DNA from: Duganella guangzhouensis | Lineage (GTDB): Bacteria; Pseudomonadota; Gammaproteobacteria; Burkholderiales; Burkholderiaceae_D | Assembly: GCF_009674535.1 (NCBI RefSeq) | Contig: NZ_WKJK01000003.1 | Location: 186,001 to 250,000 of the forward strand | DNA length: 64,000 nt | Direction of reading: 5' to 3' | Shown here: one piece after another, positions 27,201 through 35,310 of the stretch | Numbering within the stretch: position 1 is the first letter of the stretch | Layout: every line of letters starts with the position of its first letter | Translations under genes and position numbers: made by a program | Notes under the pieces: model-generated | Database searches by the model: none | Seen by the model: only the letters and a program-made list of their open reading frames with translations | What the model was told of the DNA's origin: nothing

Positions 27201-27566
27201 CGAAACCACCCAGGCCAACCGACCGCTGCGCAAGAAACCCAGCAACAAATCGCCCACCTCGGGCTCGCGCTTAACCGCAGCAACCGGCGTCCCGCCCGCC
27301 AGCTCCGCAGCACCATCCAACGCCGACGACAACTGCGCAAACAGCCGCCGCGCCAACACTTCCTCGGCCTCGTCTTGGTCCACACTACCCAGATCCAGCT
27401 CCAGCCGCTCGATACGGCGACGGCCAGGCTGACGCGCCAACACCTCGTCCACCACCGGCAGCAGCACCGCGCGCAGCCATTCAGCCAGCGCATCGCCGCT
27501 CATCGCGCTCCCCTCGTAGGCGACATCAAAGGTCAGACCATGGATCAGATTAGGCGTCTGCATCAT
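21291..27566 (-). CDS. eCIS tape measure protein (Afp14-like), expanded by low-complexity repeats
   Basis: This protein of about 2091 residues has the conserved ends of the CIS tape-measure family. The N-terminus has IHGLTFDVAYEG and RRRIERLELDLGSVDQDEAE. The last 165 residues are diagnostic: LNAGMVIIATYMQRLF, AVHLLQYAVTGQ, LVLNKLFCGI, GLRQTFLRREGQLYF, then LLDRLPWSFSMIKFPWMPHP. Between them, about residues 290-920 are Ala/Ser/Gln-rich, including a 12-residue repeat array, and about 1180-1250 is a 5-residue repeat; helical segments fill the rest. Family members set tube length, so the insertion could matter for particle size. The start overlaps the upstream stop as TGATG; a TTG three codons earlier is possible. 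Confidence 0.9.
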   Translation of the reverse strand: MMQTPNLIHGLTFDVAYEGSAMSGDALAEWLRAVLLPVVDEVLARQPGRRRIERLELDLGSVDQDEAEEVLARRLFAQLSSALDGAAELAGGTPVAAVKREPEVGDLLLGFLRSGRLAWVVSADPRVAHQELLRKVLGGAGGRAVLKTVVQDRKMLLRLVRQFDAELLAEVAELVHSSRPPPPRLRAGSAEVEAYWLSVLRGESPGGADAGLSAAEPAHLPAASTAQAVGGDSHAVAQASRDARKHPPLPSGAQQLAQALQKAEMAKAGRLLPEAATGPVAATSAERPSEPAQISATAGPTEPAPARPHANPSNTAQPRPPANPSRPAQTDASASPSASAQTSASASPIATAQTSAPASPSATAQASAWASPSAVAQTSASASPIATAQASASASPSATAQASAWASPSAVAQTSASASPIATAQASASASPIATAQASALASPSAASQSSASAGPSAAAQTSVSASQSGLAQSSALVNPSGIAQTNVLGRVNDPAKTGASGSQSGPAQPSASASTSGAAQASVLGRASGSAQVSAPAHPDDLALTNISARLGDATHGSISARSADQTEAGASTHEDDPASIGAPVHRDNPIQARTSTKQSNQVQHDTAAHLDNAERAATSKYLDGSATKNAAARLDGPEASSSIARQENSAQVDAIASSALTQPGMLDQPDDPAKAQASVHPGNQAQAKTNARSDDQASPGVTDRLESKTVPGNSGPTNHQAASSNSGHSDSLTAATNSTQPNVLVGSSDSARSDSSAEPSIPARGDTPAQTAAVVSSSGLAQADNSAGSDGTLYAGIGNQHIGSNQPKDVTSASEVPRAGLSKETIAAVARRGVRPFVDQPGAEPRNDVTNAAAGANSVASPTGGDDRPSSSMPPTPEASNRLAASAATNAPLEAHGFQSDNSPPPAASDSKQSDAARSSRPSIKRQLTHILLTSDIASLKPLLPEIAASYRNEFATLWHRLSAPARQRNLERSQSELSASEHALLTELIAKRTSEGPLAGSAVNLFYLALQNGDAASIKRLWPSITEAHHAGFNAVWNRLSADVRRQHLVLLKEVLSPAEQGSLSVLLPARVAGLRQEQGRDAHEASAQNEAVVAASGEPAAAAPVATGNAAIASADVRAEPRARIDTKAAATTATSAVTVATPDAITAIAATATAIAAAASPDAITAAVAAPRDAATRDAATRDTATRDTATRDAATRDAVAPDAGTRDAATPDAATRDAVAPDAAALDVAAPDAATRDAGTPEAVAAPPVVAVAAAGAAAAIGAEPSAFAIAPALALFRDWQRHKLELASLSLSLADLKQWLNWWLMHDPRLVNQDCSLMLQAIETRCAQVELPELFMREVLTALRADNPLDLDALAAQANRAMIASDRPAAMDPITTLKSQQAIRNFIEQHRAEDAALRNLNAAQLHQLVRAWITQDATAEPSLFLLAIEDRALQAADAHAYFSTILQGILDGRAVDLDLLVMAAPSAWPLSAREAQVEASAMPDAAQPRVEPAEKSGLPPALLRVLPGRLADAFLQADLTPLKGVWAELARAHPDLLRAAAQRYLRRPQSRDALIANSSADMLRGLLQALSPAVAQVLLPILDHAVECNAVLPAPLTLQQFQQRVISFGFQQAMEGQDANWLPLLLDSLSPNQPNQPEQQQAAHAWHAILPASPALKRSLFGEKYLAAVRAYDADSHSQPALHTMLTMELCQTYPELIDEALQAQLAATPPSPASAASETTLAILLMRTGQPDKLEQLAVELQLQRILSAPQTLLSGALESALAQPATIARLAEYTSGPVMAQLLARLAPELAAQLPIALRAISSQLDIANIPAMQNSALWRSIYEAAFVAADPVTLAEFIRTLVQTTAPKASVPQPVSAASTGATGQAGPASQPAAIMQALMMPLTAPPALAEQAGPPELRDGATTHQAEAQDDVYAGESSVLNAGMVIIATYMQRLFSILELTESGRFKSEQEAQRAVHLLQYAVTGQTSTPEYQLVLNKLFCGIHGGEPIAAGIDITDKEKDTIEQMLKGVIAHWSALGKTSVGGLRQTFLRREGQLYFDNDAWHLKIPQATFDMLLDRLPWSFSMIKFPWMPHPLNVTWR
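23820..24040 (-). repeat. 15-bp repeats encoding TRDAA/APDAA units in the tape measure gene
   Basis: About fourteen consecutive five-residue units of the form T/A-R/P-D-A-A (for example TRDAATRDTATRDAVAPDA) in the middle of the tape measure. At DNA level the unit is a 15-mer close to GCGTCGCGCGTAGCT on the plus strand. It is flanked on both sides by Ala-rich helical-looking sequence. Confidence 0.85.
25613..26693 (-). repeat. 36-bp tandem repeats encoding a 12-residue AQ-phased array in the tape measure
   Basis: An Ala-Gln pair recurs every 12 residues for about 30 units, with the unit ASASPIATAQTS at its clearest between 26230 and 26590, where neighbouring 36-bp units are nearly identical. 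Towards the C-terminal side the same 12-residue phase persists (for example ARLGDATHGSIS, AHLDNAERAATS), but the sequence diverges strongly. The array therefore looks homogenised at one end and decayed at the other. Confidence 0.85.
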
Positions 27567-30034
27567 CACATCCAATGCCGGTTAGTATGGTAAGCATCAA
27601 CTTTGCCCAGAAACTCGATCAACTGACTGCCGGCCACATCCAGCCCAGCCGCATCGCCACCCGCAGCCTGCAACTCCAGCCAACGCCGGTAACGCAGCTC
27701 AAACTGCGCCAGAAACGCAAAGTCCAGCCAATAAAACGTCGGCAGAATATGCGCCGGCAAATGCTGCGAAATCACCTCCTCCACCCACGCCCGGCAGCCC
27801 GGATCGCGGAACCGCGCCGTAAACGACGGCAACACCACGCTCACCCGGTGCGCATAGAACTCCTCGCCGACCTCCCGCCCCGCCGCATCGCCGCGCGGCC
27901 GCAACAGCACATGCTCCAGCAGATGAAAGCCCTCGGACGACTTGTTCAGCTCGATCAGCAACTCACGCAGCCGGTGCGCGCTATCGGCCAGCGCCTCATT
28001 GGCCACCCGCAGCACCGGCCAGCAACGCTCATCATCCAGATTCACGCACAACCAGCCATGGCCATCGTCGCCAGCCAGCACGCGGTAGTTTTCCTTGTGT
28101 ATCCCGGCCAGCATCAGCGACGGACTGAGCGCGCCATGCGGCAGCGTCGCCTCCGGCGTGCCCGGCGTCGGCGCGGCGGTCCAGGCCAGCGCCGTGGTGT
28201 GGTCGAAGGCCACCTGCTGCTCCAGCTTGTCCTGATAACGCTTGTCGCTGATGAACTGCACCGTGTCGTTATGCACCGCCTGTACCAGCGAACGACCCAC
28301 CATCCGCTCACTGCTGCCGCACAGCAGCTGCACCCGATGCTGCATCGGCGCGTAGTTCTCGCCTTCCCAGTAAGCTGCCTGCACATTCATGCCCTGCCCG
28401 CGCCGCGCGCTCAGCTCGCACAGATGACGCAGCAGGCGAATCTTGCAATCGATCAGATGCCGGCCGAAATCGCCGGCGTGGTACACGTCGTAACGCTTCA
28501 GCGCGTCGGCCGGAAACACTTCGCCATACAGCGCCAGCATGCTGTCCAGTACCCGGTTGCGGCGGTCGGTAAACACGTCCTGTTCCATCAGCACCGCGTC
28601 AACATCGGCCGGACCGATGTCGCGGTGATACAGAATCTCCAGATTCGGCACCTCGGTGTCGCTCAGGTACTGGGCGAAGTAGGTCCGGTCCAGCGTCGCG
28701 TCGGCCGAATACAGCCGCTTGATGCCCTGCAGCGAGGCCAGATAATTGGCCATGATTTGTTCAAACGGATACAGATACGCCTTCAGCTGGCGCGCCCGCG
28801 CATGCACCTCGGGCGGATCGGACTTCGGCACGCCGTAATGGTTGATGCCGTAAATCGCCGGCGTATGCTCGCCCACCGACGAATACTCATCCAGCGCGCG
28901 ATAGGTGCCGTGCGGCAGCTTGAGCAGCCGCCGCAGTTGGCCGTCATTGTTGCGGAACGCATCGTATTCGAATTCCAGCTTGCGCAGATACAGCGCCACC
29001 TGTTCATGGAACTGCACCGCGCGCCGGCCCGGCATGCGCGGATCGTCATCCTGCGATCCCACCGGCAACTGGCCGGCGCTCTTGCCGTGCACCAGACGCA
29101 AGGACTGGGTCGCGCCCGGTTCGCCGGGATAAGCCAGCACCGGACACAAATCGCCGGACGGTTCCAACCGGATCTCGCTATGCTCCACCTGGTCCTGATC
29201 CAGCAGGCACAGCCGCTTGACCTGGCGCACGCCGGGAATATGCCGCACCAGCGTAATCAGCTTGATGACGTCGATCTCGTAGTTCGATTGCGTGAAATGG
29301 CCGTCCGCGATGTAGCCGTGCTGGGTCAGCGGCCCTTCCAGCATCTGCTCCCAGCTCATACCCTGCGCCAGCGCTTCCTCGAAGCGCACGATCTGGCCAC
29401 CCGACGACACCAGCTTGGCGCAACGAAAATAGATGTCGGCGTAAATTTCCGCCGCCGGCCGGCTGTCATCGATATCGATTTCGCCGGACAGCGCATACAT
29501 CTGGGCCCGCACGATGCAGACCTCGGACACATCGCGCCCCAACGGCCGGTGCTCGGCCAGCAAGGCCAGCACGCGATGGCGCAATTCCTCGCACTCGCCG
29601 CGATTGCCATCGTTGAACAGTGATTCATGCGGCTTGATGAATACCTTGCTCAGGCCGGGTGCACCATTCGGACGTATCCACACATCGTCCACCTCAGGCA
29701 GCGTATCGTAGATCAGCTTGCAAAAATCGATGTCCGTCACCGGCTGACTGGGGAAAATTTCCTGCGGCGGGAACAGCGCCTGCTCTTCGAAATCAATGGC
29801 GCCATTCGGCCCGGTGAGGAAATCGGCCACCTCGAAATCGGTGCGGTAGACCAGATCGGTCAAGCCGTAGGACAGCAGTTCCAGCAAGGTCACGCCCGGA
29901 TCATGCAGGTTATAGTCGGTCCACTGTGCGCTCGACAAATCCTGCAGCAAAGCGACACCCTTGCGCCGCAGGCCGTCGAAATCGAGGCCGTCCGGGTCGC
30001 TCAGGTAACGCTTGATGTGATCCTCAGTCTTCAC
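27566..30034 (-). CDS. eCIS baseplate protein, gp6/J-like (Afp12-like)
   Basis: The 822-residue protein begins, from a GTG codon, with a segment containing SSAQWTDYNLHDPGVTLLELLSYGLTDLVYRTDF, split in databases as the baseplate-wedge/J-like N-terminal signature. The rest includes TDIDFCKLIYDTLPEVDDVWI and a C-terminal region ending in a short globular domain. Proteins of this type form the baseplate wedges that connect spike and sheath in Afp/PVC particles. It overlaps the small 101-residue gene by 11 bp and the tape measure by 1 bp, so the three are translationally linked. Confidence 0.82.
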   Translation of the reverse strand: MKTEDHIKRYLSDPDGLDFDGLRRKGVALLQDLSSAQWTDYNLHDPGVTLLELLSYGLTDLVYRTDFEVADFLTGPNGAIDFEEQALFPPQEIFPSQPVTDIDFCKLIYDTLPEVDDVWIRPNGAPGLSKVFIKPHESLFNDGNRGECEELRHRVLALLAEHRPLGRDVSEVCIVRAQMYALSGEIDIDDSRPAAEIYADIYFRCAKLVSSGGQIVRFEEALAQGMSWEQMLEGPLTQHGYIADGHFTQSNYEIDVIKLITLVRHIPGVRQVKRLCLLDQDQVEHSEIRLEPSGDLCPVLAYPGEPGATQSLRLVHGKSAGQLPVGSQDDDPRMPGRRAVQFHEQVALYLRKLEFEYDAFRNNDGQLRRLLKLPHGTYRALDEYSSVGEHTPAIYGINHYGVPKSDPPEVHARARQLKAYLYPFEQIMANYLASLQGIKRLYSADATLDRTYFAQYLSDTEVPNLEILYHRDIGPADVDAVLMEQDVFTDRRNRVLDSMLALYGEVFPADALKRYDVYHAGDFGRHLIDCKIRLLRHLCELSARRGQGMNVQAAYWEGENYAPMQHRVQLLCGSSERMVGRSLVQAVHNDTVQFISDKRYQDKLEQQVAFDHTTALAWTAAPTPGTPEATLPHGALSPSLMLAGIHKENYRVLAGDDGHGWLCVNLDDERCWPVLRVANEALADSAHRLRELLIELNKSSEGFHLLEHVLLRPRGDAAGREVGEEFYAHRVSVVLPSFTARFRDPGCRAWVEEVISQHLPAHILPTFYWLDFAFLAQFELRYRRWLELQAAGGDAAGLDVAGSQLIEFLGKVDAYHTNRHWM

Positions 30035-30329
30035 TCAGTTCCATCTCCAGCGCGCGGTTGCGCCACGCCTCGATCTGCGCATGCAAGCTGTGCAGCAGCC
30101 GCTGCACGCGGTTGAAGGGCAACTCGCCCAGCACCTCCAGCACCAGCCGCAGCTCGGCGTGGGTCAGCTCAAACGCCACCTGTTCCGGATCGGCGCCGGC
30201 GGCCTGCTGGTGCAGCTTTCCGATCAGTTCATACACTTGCTTGAACGGGCGTTCCGCCAATCCCTGCAGGATCAGGTCGCCCTGCGCCAGCGTCATCCGC
30301 AGGCTGATGCCATGTTTGGTCTCGCACAT
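30024..30329 (-). CDS. Small eCIS-locus protein with internal duplication
   Basis: This 101-residue protein has no recognised domain. It contains two similar helical halves: QGLAERPFKQVYELIGKLHQQA (about 22-43) and EVLGELPFNRVQRLLHSLHAQ (about 69-89). Each carries the pattern L-x-E/R-L/R-P-F-x-x-V-x-x-L-I/L. It overlaps the downstream baseplate gene and sits 3 bp after the 272-residue gene. It may be a small chaperone-like or adaptor subunit of the baseplate; this is inference from position only. Confidence 0.75.
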   Translation of the reverse strand: MCETKHGISLRMTLAQGDLILQGLAERPFKQVYELIGKLHQQAAGADPEQVAFELTHAELRLVLEVLGELPFNRVQRLLHSLHAQIEAWRNRALEMELSED

Positions 30330-30332
30330 GAT

Positions 30333-31151
30333 TTATCCCTTGATCTTGCCTTTTTCATCGTATTGCGGGCTGGGCTGGCGCAGCGGCTTGTCTTCGCTTT
30401 CCAGCATCAGCGTGTCCTGCCACAGCTGCGTCATGTGGTATTTGATCCAGACGTCCTCGCCATAGGCGCAGCCGACCCGCATCTGCAGCTTGAATTCGAA
30501 CGGTTTGCCGAGATCGCCCTTGACCCAGCGCAGCTCGATGCGGCTGCACTTGTTGCCGAAATGGCTTTGGTGATAGCTGATGTCGCCATTGGCGCCAAAC
30601 GCGTTGGTGGCAAACGCGTGCATGATGGCGTAGCGCCCCTCGCTATCCTTGGCGCCGACACCGGCCACCACTTCCCACGCCTGGCAGCCGGTCAGGTAAT
30701 CGGTGACGTCATACCAGTAGCCGTCGGCCGGCACCGCCAGCTCGCCGCTGCGACCGACGCGGCCGTGCGATGCCACGGTGCCTGCCACGTCCAGCTCATG
30801 GCGCGGATGGCTCTGGCGGATGCCTATCCCGCTATGCGGCACGCCTTCGCCGTCCACCGTGCTGGCCAGCGTCAGCAAGGCCTGCTCGTTGCGGTCCACG
30901 AAGCTCAGGCTGTTGCTGGCTTTTTCCAGCCCTACCGACCACATGGCGGCGCCGGTGCCGATATCCTGGTAAAAGCTGATCAGCTTGCCGTCGCGCAGCT
31001 GGGCGATCTTGAAACCGGCTTCCGGGGTTTTCTCGAAGCCCTCGTCCAGCATGCTGAGCATGGAATCGATCAGGTCGGCAAAGTCTTCCTGGCTGGGCAT
31101 CTTGCCCGCCTCAAACTGCTCCTTGAGCATGGTGCGGCGGCGTCGGGTCAT
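30333..31151 (-). CDS. eCIS-locus protein, candidate fibre/adhesin-like component
   Basis: The 272-residue protein starts MTRRRRTMLKEQFEAGKMPS followed by EDFADLIDSMLSMLDEGF. I recognise this opening from proteins in other eCIS loci. Its middle (GIGIRQSHPRHELDVAGTVASHGRVG) resembles the phage fibre-shaft motif that precedes a C-terminal head. The C-terminal part is a beta-rich domain with conserved Cys, His and Trp (GCQAWEVVAGVG, HAFATNAFG). No separate Afp13-type fibre is present, so this may take that role. It overlaps the upstream baseplate gene by 4 bp. Function is inferred. Confidence 0.65.
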   Translation of the reverse strand: MTRRRRTMLKEQFEAGKMPSQEDFADLIDSMLSMLDEGFEKTPEAGFKIAQLRDGKLISFYQDIGTGAAMWSVGLEKASNSLSFVDRNEQALLTLASTVDGEGVPHSGIGIRQSHPRHELDVAGTVASHGRVGRSGELAVPADGYWYDVTDYLTGCQAWEVVAGVGAKDSEGRYAIMHAFATNAFGANGDISYHQSHFGNKCSRIELRWVKGDLGKPFEFKLQMRVGCAYGEDVWIKYHMTQLWQDTLMLESEDKPLRQPSPQYDEKGKIKG

Positions 31152-34100
31152 GATTCTTTCCTTGGCGGGATGATGAAGGTGGAGCCGACCTTGAGCTCGT
31201 TAATGCCGATCGGCTTGCCTTCCTTGGTTTCGGATTTGTCCGTGAGCGCGATCCAGTGCTGATTCATCGGCACGGCGATACTCCACGGATAACTGGGTCG
31301 GATCACTTTGTCGGCGATGTTGCGCTTCAGCGCGTTGTCGTGCAGCCGGTACAGGCGGTCCATCGGCTTGCCCCAGGGCGCGATCTGCAGCAACGACACG
31401 CCGGTGACCTCGTCCACATAGCCGAGATCGAGCAGGAACGATTCCACATCATGCTGGCGCAGCGACCAGCCGAAATGCTGGGTGATGCCCTTGCCGCTCC
31501 ACGGCGACAGGTATTCGCACAGCGCCTGGTTGATCTGCTCGCTCAAGCGGCCGGTGTTCAGCTGCGACTTCAACTTGACGGTGCAACGCACCTGGATTTC
31601 CTCGTACACCGGATTTTCAACATGGATGATGGCGTCCGGCGACGCGTAGCCGCGCACGAAGTCCTGGATTTCATTCACCAGATAGCCGCTCAACGTCGGC
31701 TTCTGGTTGACGTGGCCGCCCCGGTTCAGATAAGGAATCGCCACAATCAGGATATGGCCGGGCCGCACCCGCCGCTCCGGATCGTCGACCTGGCACAGAT
31801 TGGGGAAGCACTTGACCTTGTACACCTGCGGGAAACGCTCCAGTATCAACTGCTCGAAATCGGCCGCGGTCAGCGCCCGGTTCTTGTGGCGCAGGCGCTC
31901 GCTGGCGCGGACCCGGAATTGCAGTGCGGTTTCGGCCGACTTGCCGTCAAATGAGCGGCGGATCTGGTAGACGCTATCGATGCCGGGGATGTTTTCCCGG
32001 CTGCGCGTGATGTGCATGGCCGGCATCACCGCCTGCGGCTTGGCGCCACGGTCGGCACGCCATGTGACGCGGATCGCTTGCGCATACACCGAATACAGGC
32101 TGCAAAAGCGCTCGACGCCGTCCTCGGCCGACACGCACAGCCAGAACTGGCCGGCCGGCATGACGGTGTTGCTGGTGTCGATATCCTCGGGCAGTTGCAC
32201 CAGCACGATGCCGCTGGTCATGAAACCCTTGGTCGAGTCTTCCAGGATGTGGTTGGCTTCCAGCGAGCGCCAGCGGTTGCCGGACAGGTAGCGCCAGCGA
32301 AAGCCCACATCGGCAATGCCGCTCATCGGCAGCGAATCCTCGCGCAGATAAAAATACAGCGACAGCGTGCCACGCAAGTTCTTGCCTTCGACGCCGATGA
32401 ACAGCTGCCCCGGCGACTGGTAGCGCGGAATCTGCCGGATGATGCGGCGGTCGCTGAAGAACATGGTCTGCCAGCCCAGCGGATGCAGATGAATAAAGCT
32501 GTCGGTATCGGCCTGGCTGACGCTGCGGCGGTTCTTTTCAAAGCTGATGTTGGCGCTGGCGCGGTAGTTCAGCGCGATGCGGCTGATCTGCGGCGTGTAG
32601 GGCGCATTCGGCAGCGGCTGGATCAGCAGCGGCTTCTTCTGCTGCGCGTTGGTGGTCAGCACCCGCGACAGCAGCGCCGGATATTCCTGGTGGCCAAAGG
32701 CGCCGGCCGGACTATCCAGCGTAATCTTGAACAGCCCGTTCATGCTGGCCGAGGTGTACTGGAAACCGGCGCCGTCCGCCGTCGGCAAGCCGTCCACCGG
32801 CTTGTAGAACTGCACCGCCGAGCGCAGGCTGATGGTGTTGTCGTTGCTGGTCAGATTGGTCGGGCTGCCGTCCGGATTCTGCTGGTAACGGAATACTTTG
32901 ACCGGCACGCCAGCGCCCAGCCATTTGCCGTCGGTCAGTACCGCCACGCTGGCTTCGACGTCATCGCTTTTCAGCGGTTCGGTGTAGCCGCGATAATAGC
33001 CGGGGAAGCCGCCCAGGCCGAGCGGCATGCCGGTCCATTCGACATCGATCGACACATCGCGCAACTGTTTGTACAGGATTTCCTCGCAGCCAACCACCAG
33101 ATAGTTGCCCACCGCCGGTAACGGCCCGAACGGCATGAACGGCGACAGCGCGCTCAGCTGGCCGATCTGGTTGTGCAGCAGCAGTTGCCGCACCGCCTTG
33201 ACGGCCACCTCGATGCGGATGTTATGCAGCACGCATTCAGCCAGCAGATCGTAGGGGTAGCGGTACTCGTTCTGCGTCATTTCAAAGCGCAGCAGCGGCA
33301 GCACGCTGTCGTAGCCACCACCGTGCAGCAGCGGATCGTAGGGCGTGAGCGGCGGCGCGCTGGCCGGCAGCATGAACTCGATCGCCAGGCAATCCTCGGG
33401 CACGGCCGGATTCAAGCCGCGATACTCCGGCCGGTACTCGGCCACCTCGTGCCAGCCGGCCGGCGTGGTGACGCTGATGCGGAACATATTGCGGAACAGC
33501 CGCACAAACACGTCGCTGACGCGCAGCGCCTTGATTTCCTCCGGCTTGCGGGTACGGTCGGCGCGCACCTGCTCCAGAATGCGCTTCAAGCTGTCTTCCA
33601 GCGACAGCCGGGTGCTATGGCTGGGCACGCGATACTGGAATTGCACCCGCACCGTGCGCTCGCCCTCGCGCATCAGCAGCACTTTGCTGGACAGGATGAA
33701 GCCAAACGCGGCCGCCGCGCTGGTGTTCAGCGGTTCGCCCGGCTTGGGCGCGCCCATCAGCGGCAAGGCCGGCACTTTTTCATGCTCGCGTTCGTCCACA
33801 TCCAGCGCCGGCAACTCAAAGCTGCGGTGATAGCAACCGGTGGTGCCGACCACCGGCCGGCGCTCGAAATACAGCGTATGCAGCGCCGTCACGCGCGCAT
33901 CGGTCAGCGTGGCGGCGCTGTCGGCCGAATAAATGATGTCTTGCTGTTTCTCGTCAACGCCGCCGATGAACTCGGCGCCTGCGTTGATCTGGATCTGGCG
34001 CGCGGCCGGCGTCGGCCGTATCACCAGAAAAGCGCTGTCCGGCTTTTGCGGCTGCGGCCGCATCCCCAGCACTTTCTGGTAATAAAAGTCGATGCGCTGC

Positions 34101-34876
34101 TCGCCAAAGCGGTTCAACCGCAGCAGCAGTTGCTGGAATAAACGGATGAAGCCGATCAGCAGGCTGATGCCGGGATCGTGGCCGCCGCTCAGCAGCGACG
34201 GCGGCAGCAGCTCGCGGATGCCGTTCTGCAGCATGCGCACGCCCTGCGTCAAGGTATGGAAATTGTGGCGCACCGCGCTGGCCGAGGCGCTCTCTTGCGG
34301 CATCGCCTGCAACTCGGTCAACTCCAGAAAACGCGCCGAAAACACCCGGTCCGAGACGCGGATGAACGACGATGGCGCCGCCTGCACCAGTTCGCCCAGC
34401 TCGCGCTTCATGCCACGCAATATGCCGTCCAGCAGCATGCGCACTTCCTGGCCGGCATGGCTGGACATCGGTTGCACCGCCATCAGCCAGATGTCCAGCG
34501 CGCGCGCCACCAGCAACGGCGAATCCAGGCGGTCGCGGTAGCCGCCGGTCAGCTGGTGCTGGATGTCGGGCCTGAACCAGCTGGTGTAGGCCGGCTGCTG
34601 TTGCAAGCGCTGTTCGAACCAGCGCAGCATCTGGTTGGTGTCGATCGCCAGGATGGACGCCATCAAAATGGTTTCATCGGCGCTGAAATACTCGTGCCAG
34701 TTGCCTTGCGCGCTCAGGTCCAGCTGGTAGAAGCGCATCAGCCGCGCATACTCGGCGGCCAGCGCCAGCAGCTGCTCGAACGACATCTCGTTGAGCTGGA
34801 AATAGTCGCCGCACAGCGCCGGCGGACGCCGGTGCTGCTGGTCGCGGCCGTCGCTGACGATCAGGCGCGCACTCAT
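31148..34876 (-). CDS. eCIS baseplate protein, gp6/J-like (Afp11-like)
   Basis: The 1242-residue protein starts at the ATG at 34876 behind AGGATGA; a TTG two codons earlier is in frame but unlikely. It is a very large baseplate wedge protein. N-terminal helical region NEMSFEQLLALAAEYARLM, LLIGFIRLFQQLLLRLNRFG and DFYYQKVLGM; middle beta-rich portion; C-terminal J-like region with RHKNRALTAADFEQLILERFPQVYKVKC and LNTGRLSEQINQALCEYLSPW. These are the marks of Afp11-type proteins. The size matches that family and exceeds gp6 of T4. It stops inside the ATGA shared with the next gene. Confidence 0.85.
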   Translation of the reverse strand: MSARLIVSDGRDQQHRRPPALCGDYFQLNEMSFEQLLALAAEYARLMRFYQLDLSAQGNWHEYFSADETILMASILAIDTNQMLRWFEQRLQQQPAYTSWFRPDIQHQLTGGYRDRLDSPLLVARALDIWLMAVQPMSSHAGQEVRMLLDGILRGMKRELGELVQAAPSSFIRVSDRVFSARFLELTELQAMPQESASASAVRHNFHTLTQGVRMLQNGIRELLPPSLLSGGHDPGISLLIGFIRLFQQLLLRLNRFGEQRIDFYYQKVLGMRPQPQKPDSAFLVIRPTPAARQIQINAGAEFIGGVDEKQQDIIYSADSAATLTDARVTALHTLYFERRPVVGTTGCYHRSFELPALDVDEREHEKVPALPLMGAPKPGEPLNTSAAAAFGFILSSKVLLMREGERTVRVQFQYRVPSHSTRLSLEDSLKRILEQVRADRTRKPEEIKALRVSDVFVRLFRNMFRISVTTPAGWHEVAEYRPEYRGLNPAVPEDCLAIEFMLPASAPPLTPYDPLLHGGGYDSVLPLLRFEMTQNEYRYPYDLLAECVLHNIRIEVAVKAVRQLLLHNQIGQLSALSPFMPFGPLPAVGNYLVVGCEEILYKQLRDVSIDVEWTGMPLGLGGFPGYYRGYTEPLKSDDVEASVAVLTDGKWLGAGVPVKVFRYQQNPDGSPTNLTSNDNTISLRSAVQFYKPVDGLPTADGAGFQYTSASMNGLFKITLDSPAGAFGHQEYPALLSRVLTTNAQQKKPLLIQPLPNAPYTPQISRIALNYRASANISFEKNRRSVSQADTDSFIHLHPLGWQTMFFSDRRIIRQIPRYQSPGQLFIGVEGKNLRGTLSLYFYLREDSLPMSGIADVGFRWRYLSGNRWRSLEANHILEDSTKGFMTSGIVLVQLPEDIDTSNTVMPAGQFWLCVSAEDGVERFCSLYSVYAQAIRVTWRADRGAKPQAVMPAMHITRSRENIPGIDSVYQIRRSFDGKSAETALQFRVRASERLRHKNRALTAADFEQLILERFPQVYKVKCFPNLCQVDDPERRVRPGHILIVAIPYLNRGGHVNQKPTLSGYLVNEIQDFVRGYASPDAIIHVENPVYEEIQVRCTVKLKSQLNTGRLSEQINQALCEYLSPWSGKGITQHFGWSLRQHDVESFLLDLGYVDEVTGVSLLQIAPWGKPMDRLYRLHDNALKRNIADKVIRPSYPWSIAVPMNQHWIALTDKSETKEGKPIGINELKVGSTFIIPPRKES

Positions 34877-34894
34877 GAACAATCATCCTGGCAC

Positions 34895-35308
34895 TTAGAC
34901 ATGGACATCGCTACCTTCGCGGAAATAGAACGGATAGACGATGTTGTGGCGCGCATTGGTGCTGATGACGGTGTAATACAGCTGGAAATCCAGCCGGCCA
35001 TCATGCGCCATGCTGATGTCAACCGTGATGTTGTCCAGCTTGACGCGTGGCTCGAAGAACAGAATGGCGCGCGCGATCACATCCTTCAGCTTGGTCACCG
35101 TGCTCTCGTTGATGACCTGGAAGACCTGCAATTTGAGGCCGCAGCCAAAAGTCGGCTGCATCACCCGCTCGCCCGGCGCCGTGCTCAGCAGAATGCGCAG
35201 GCTCTGGTGGATATCTTCGTCCGCGCTGACCAGATGCACCTTGCCGCGCCGCGAAAACTCGGGCGGGAAACTCCAGCCGGTGCCCAGGAAGGACTGATCG
35301 GTCGCCAT
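34895..35308 (-). CDS. gp25-like baseplate protein (Afp9-like)
   Basis: The 137-residue protein contains SRRGKVHLVSADEDIHQSLR and LLSTAPGERVMQPTFGCGL, the GPW/gp25 signature: lysozyme-fold-like baseplate wedge proteins where sheath polymerisation is initiated. The C-terminus ends with YPFYFREGSD. I chose the ATG at 35308, 3 bp past the PAAR stop; a longer open frame upstream runs antiparallel to no evidence and overlaps the PAAR gene in another frame. Confidence 0.9.
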   Translation of the reverse strand: MATDQSFLGTGWSFPPEFSRRGKVHLVSADEDIHQSLRILLSTAPGERVMQPTFGCGLKLQVFQVINESTVTKLKDVIARAILFFEPRVKLDNITVDISMAHDGRLDFQLYYTVISTNARHNIVYPFYFREGSDVHV

Positions 35309-35310
35309 CG

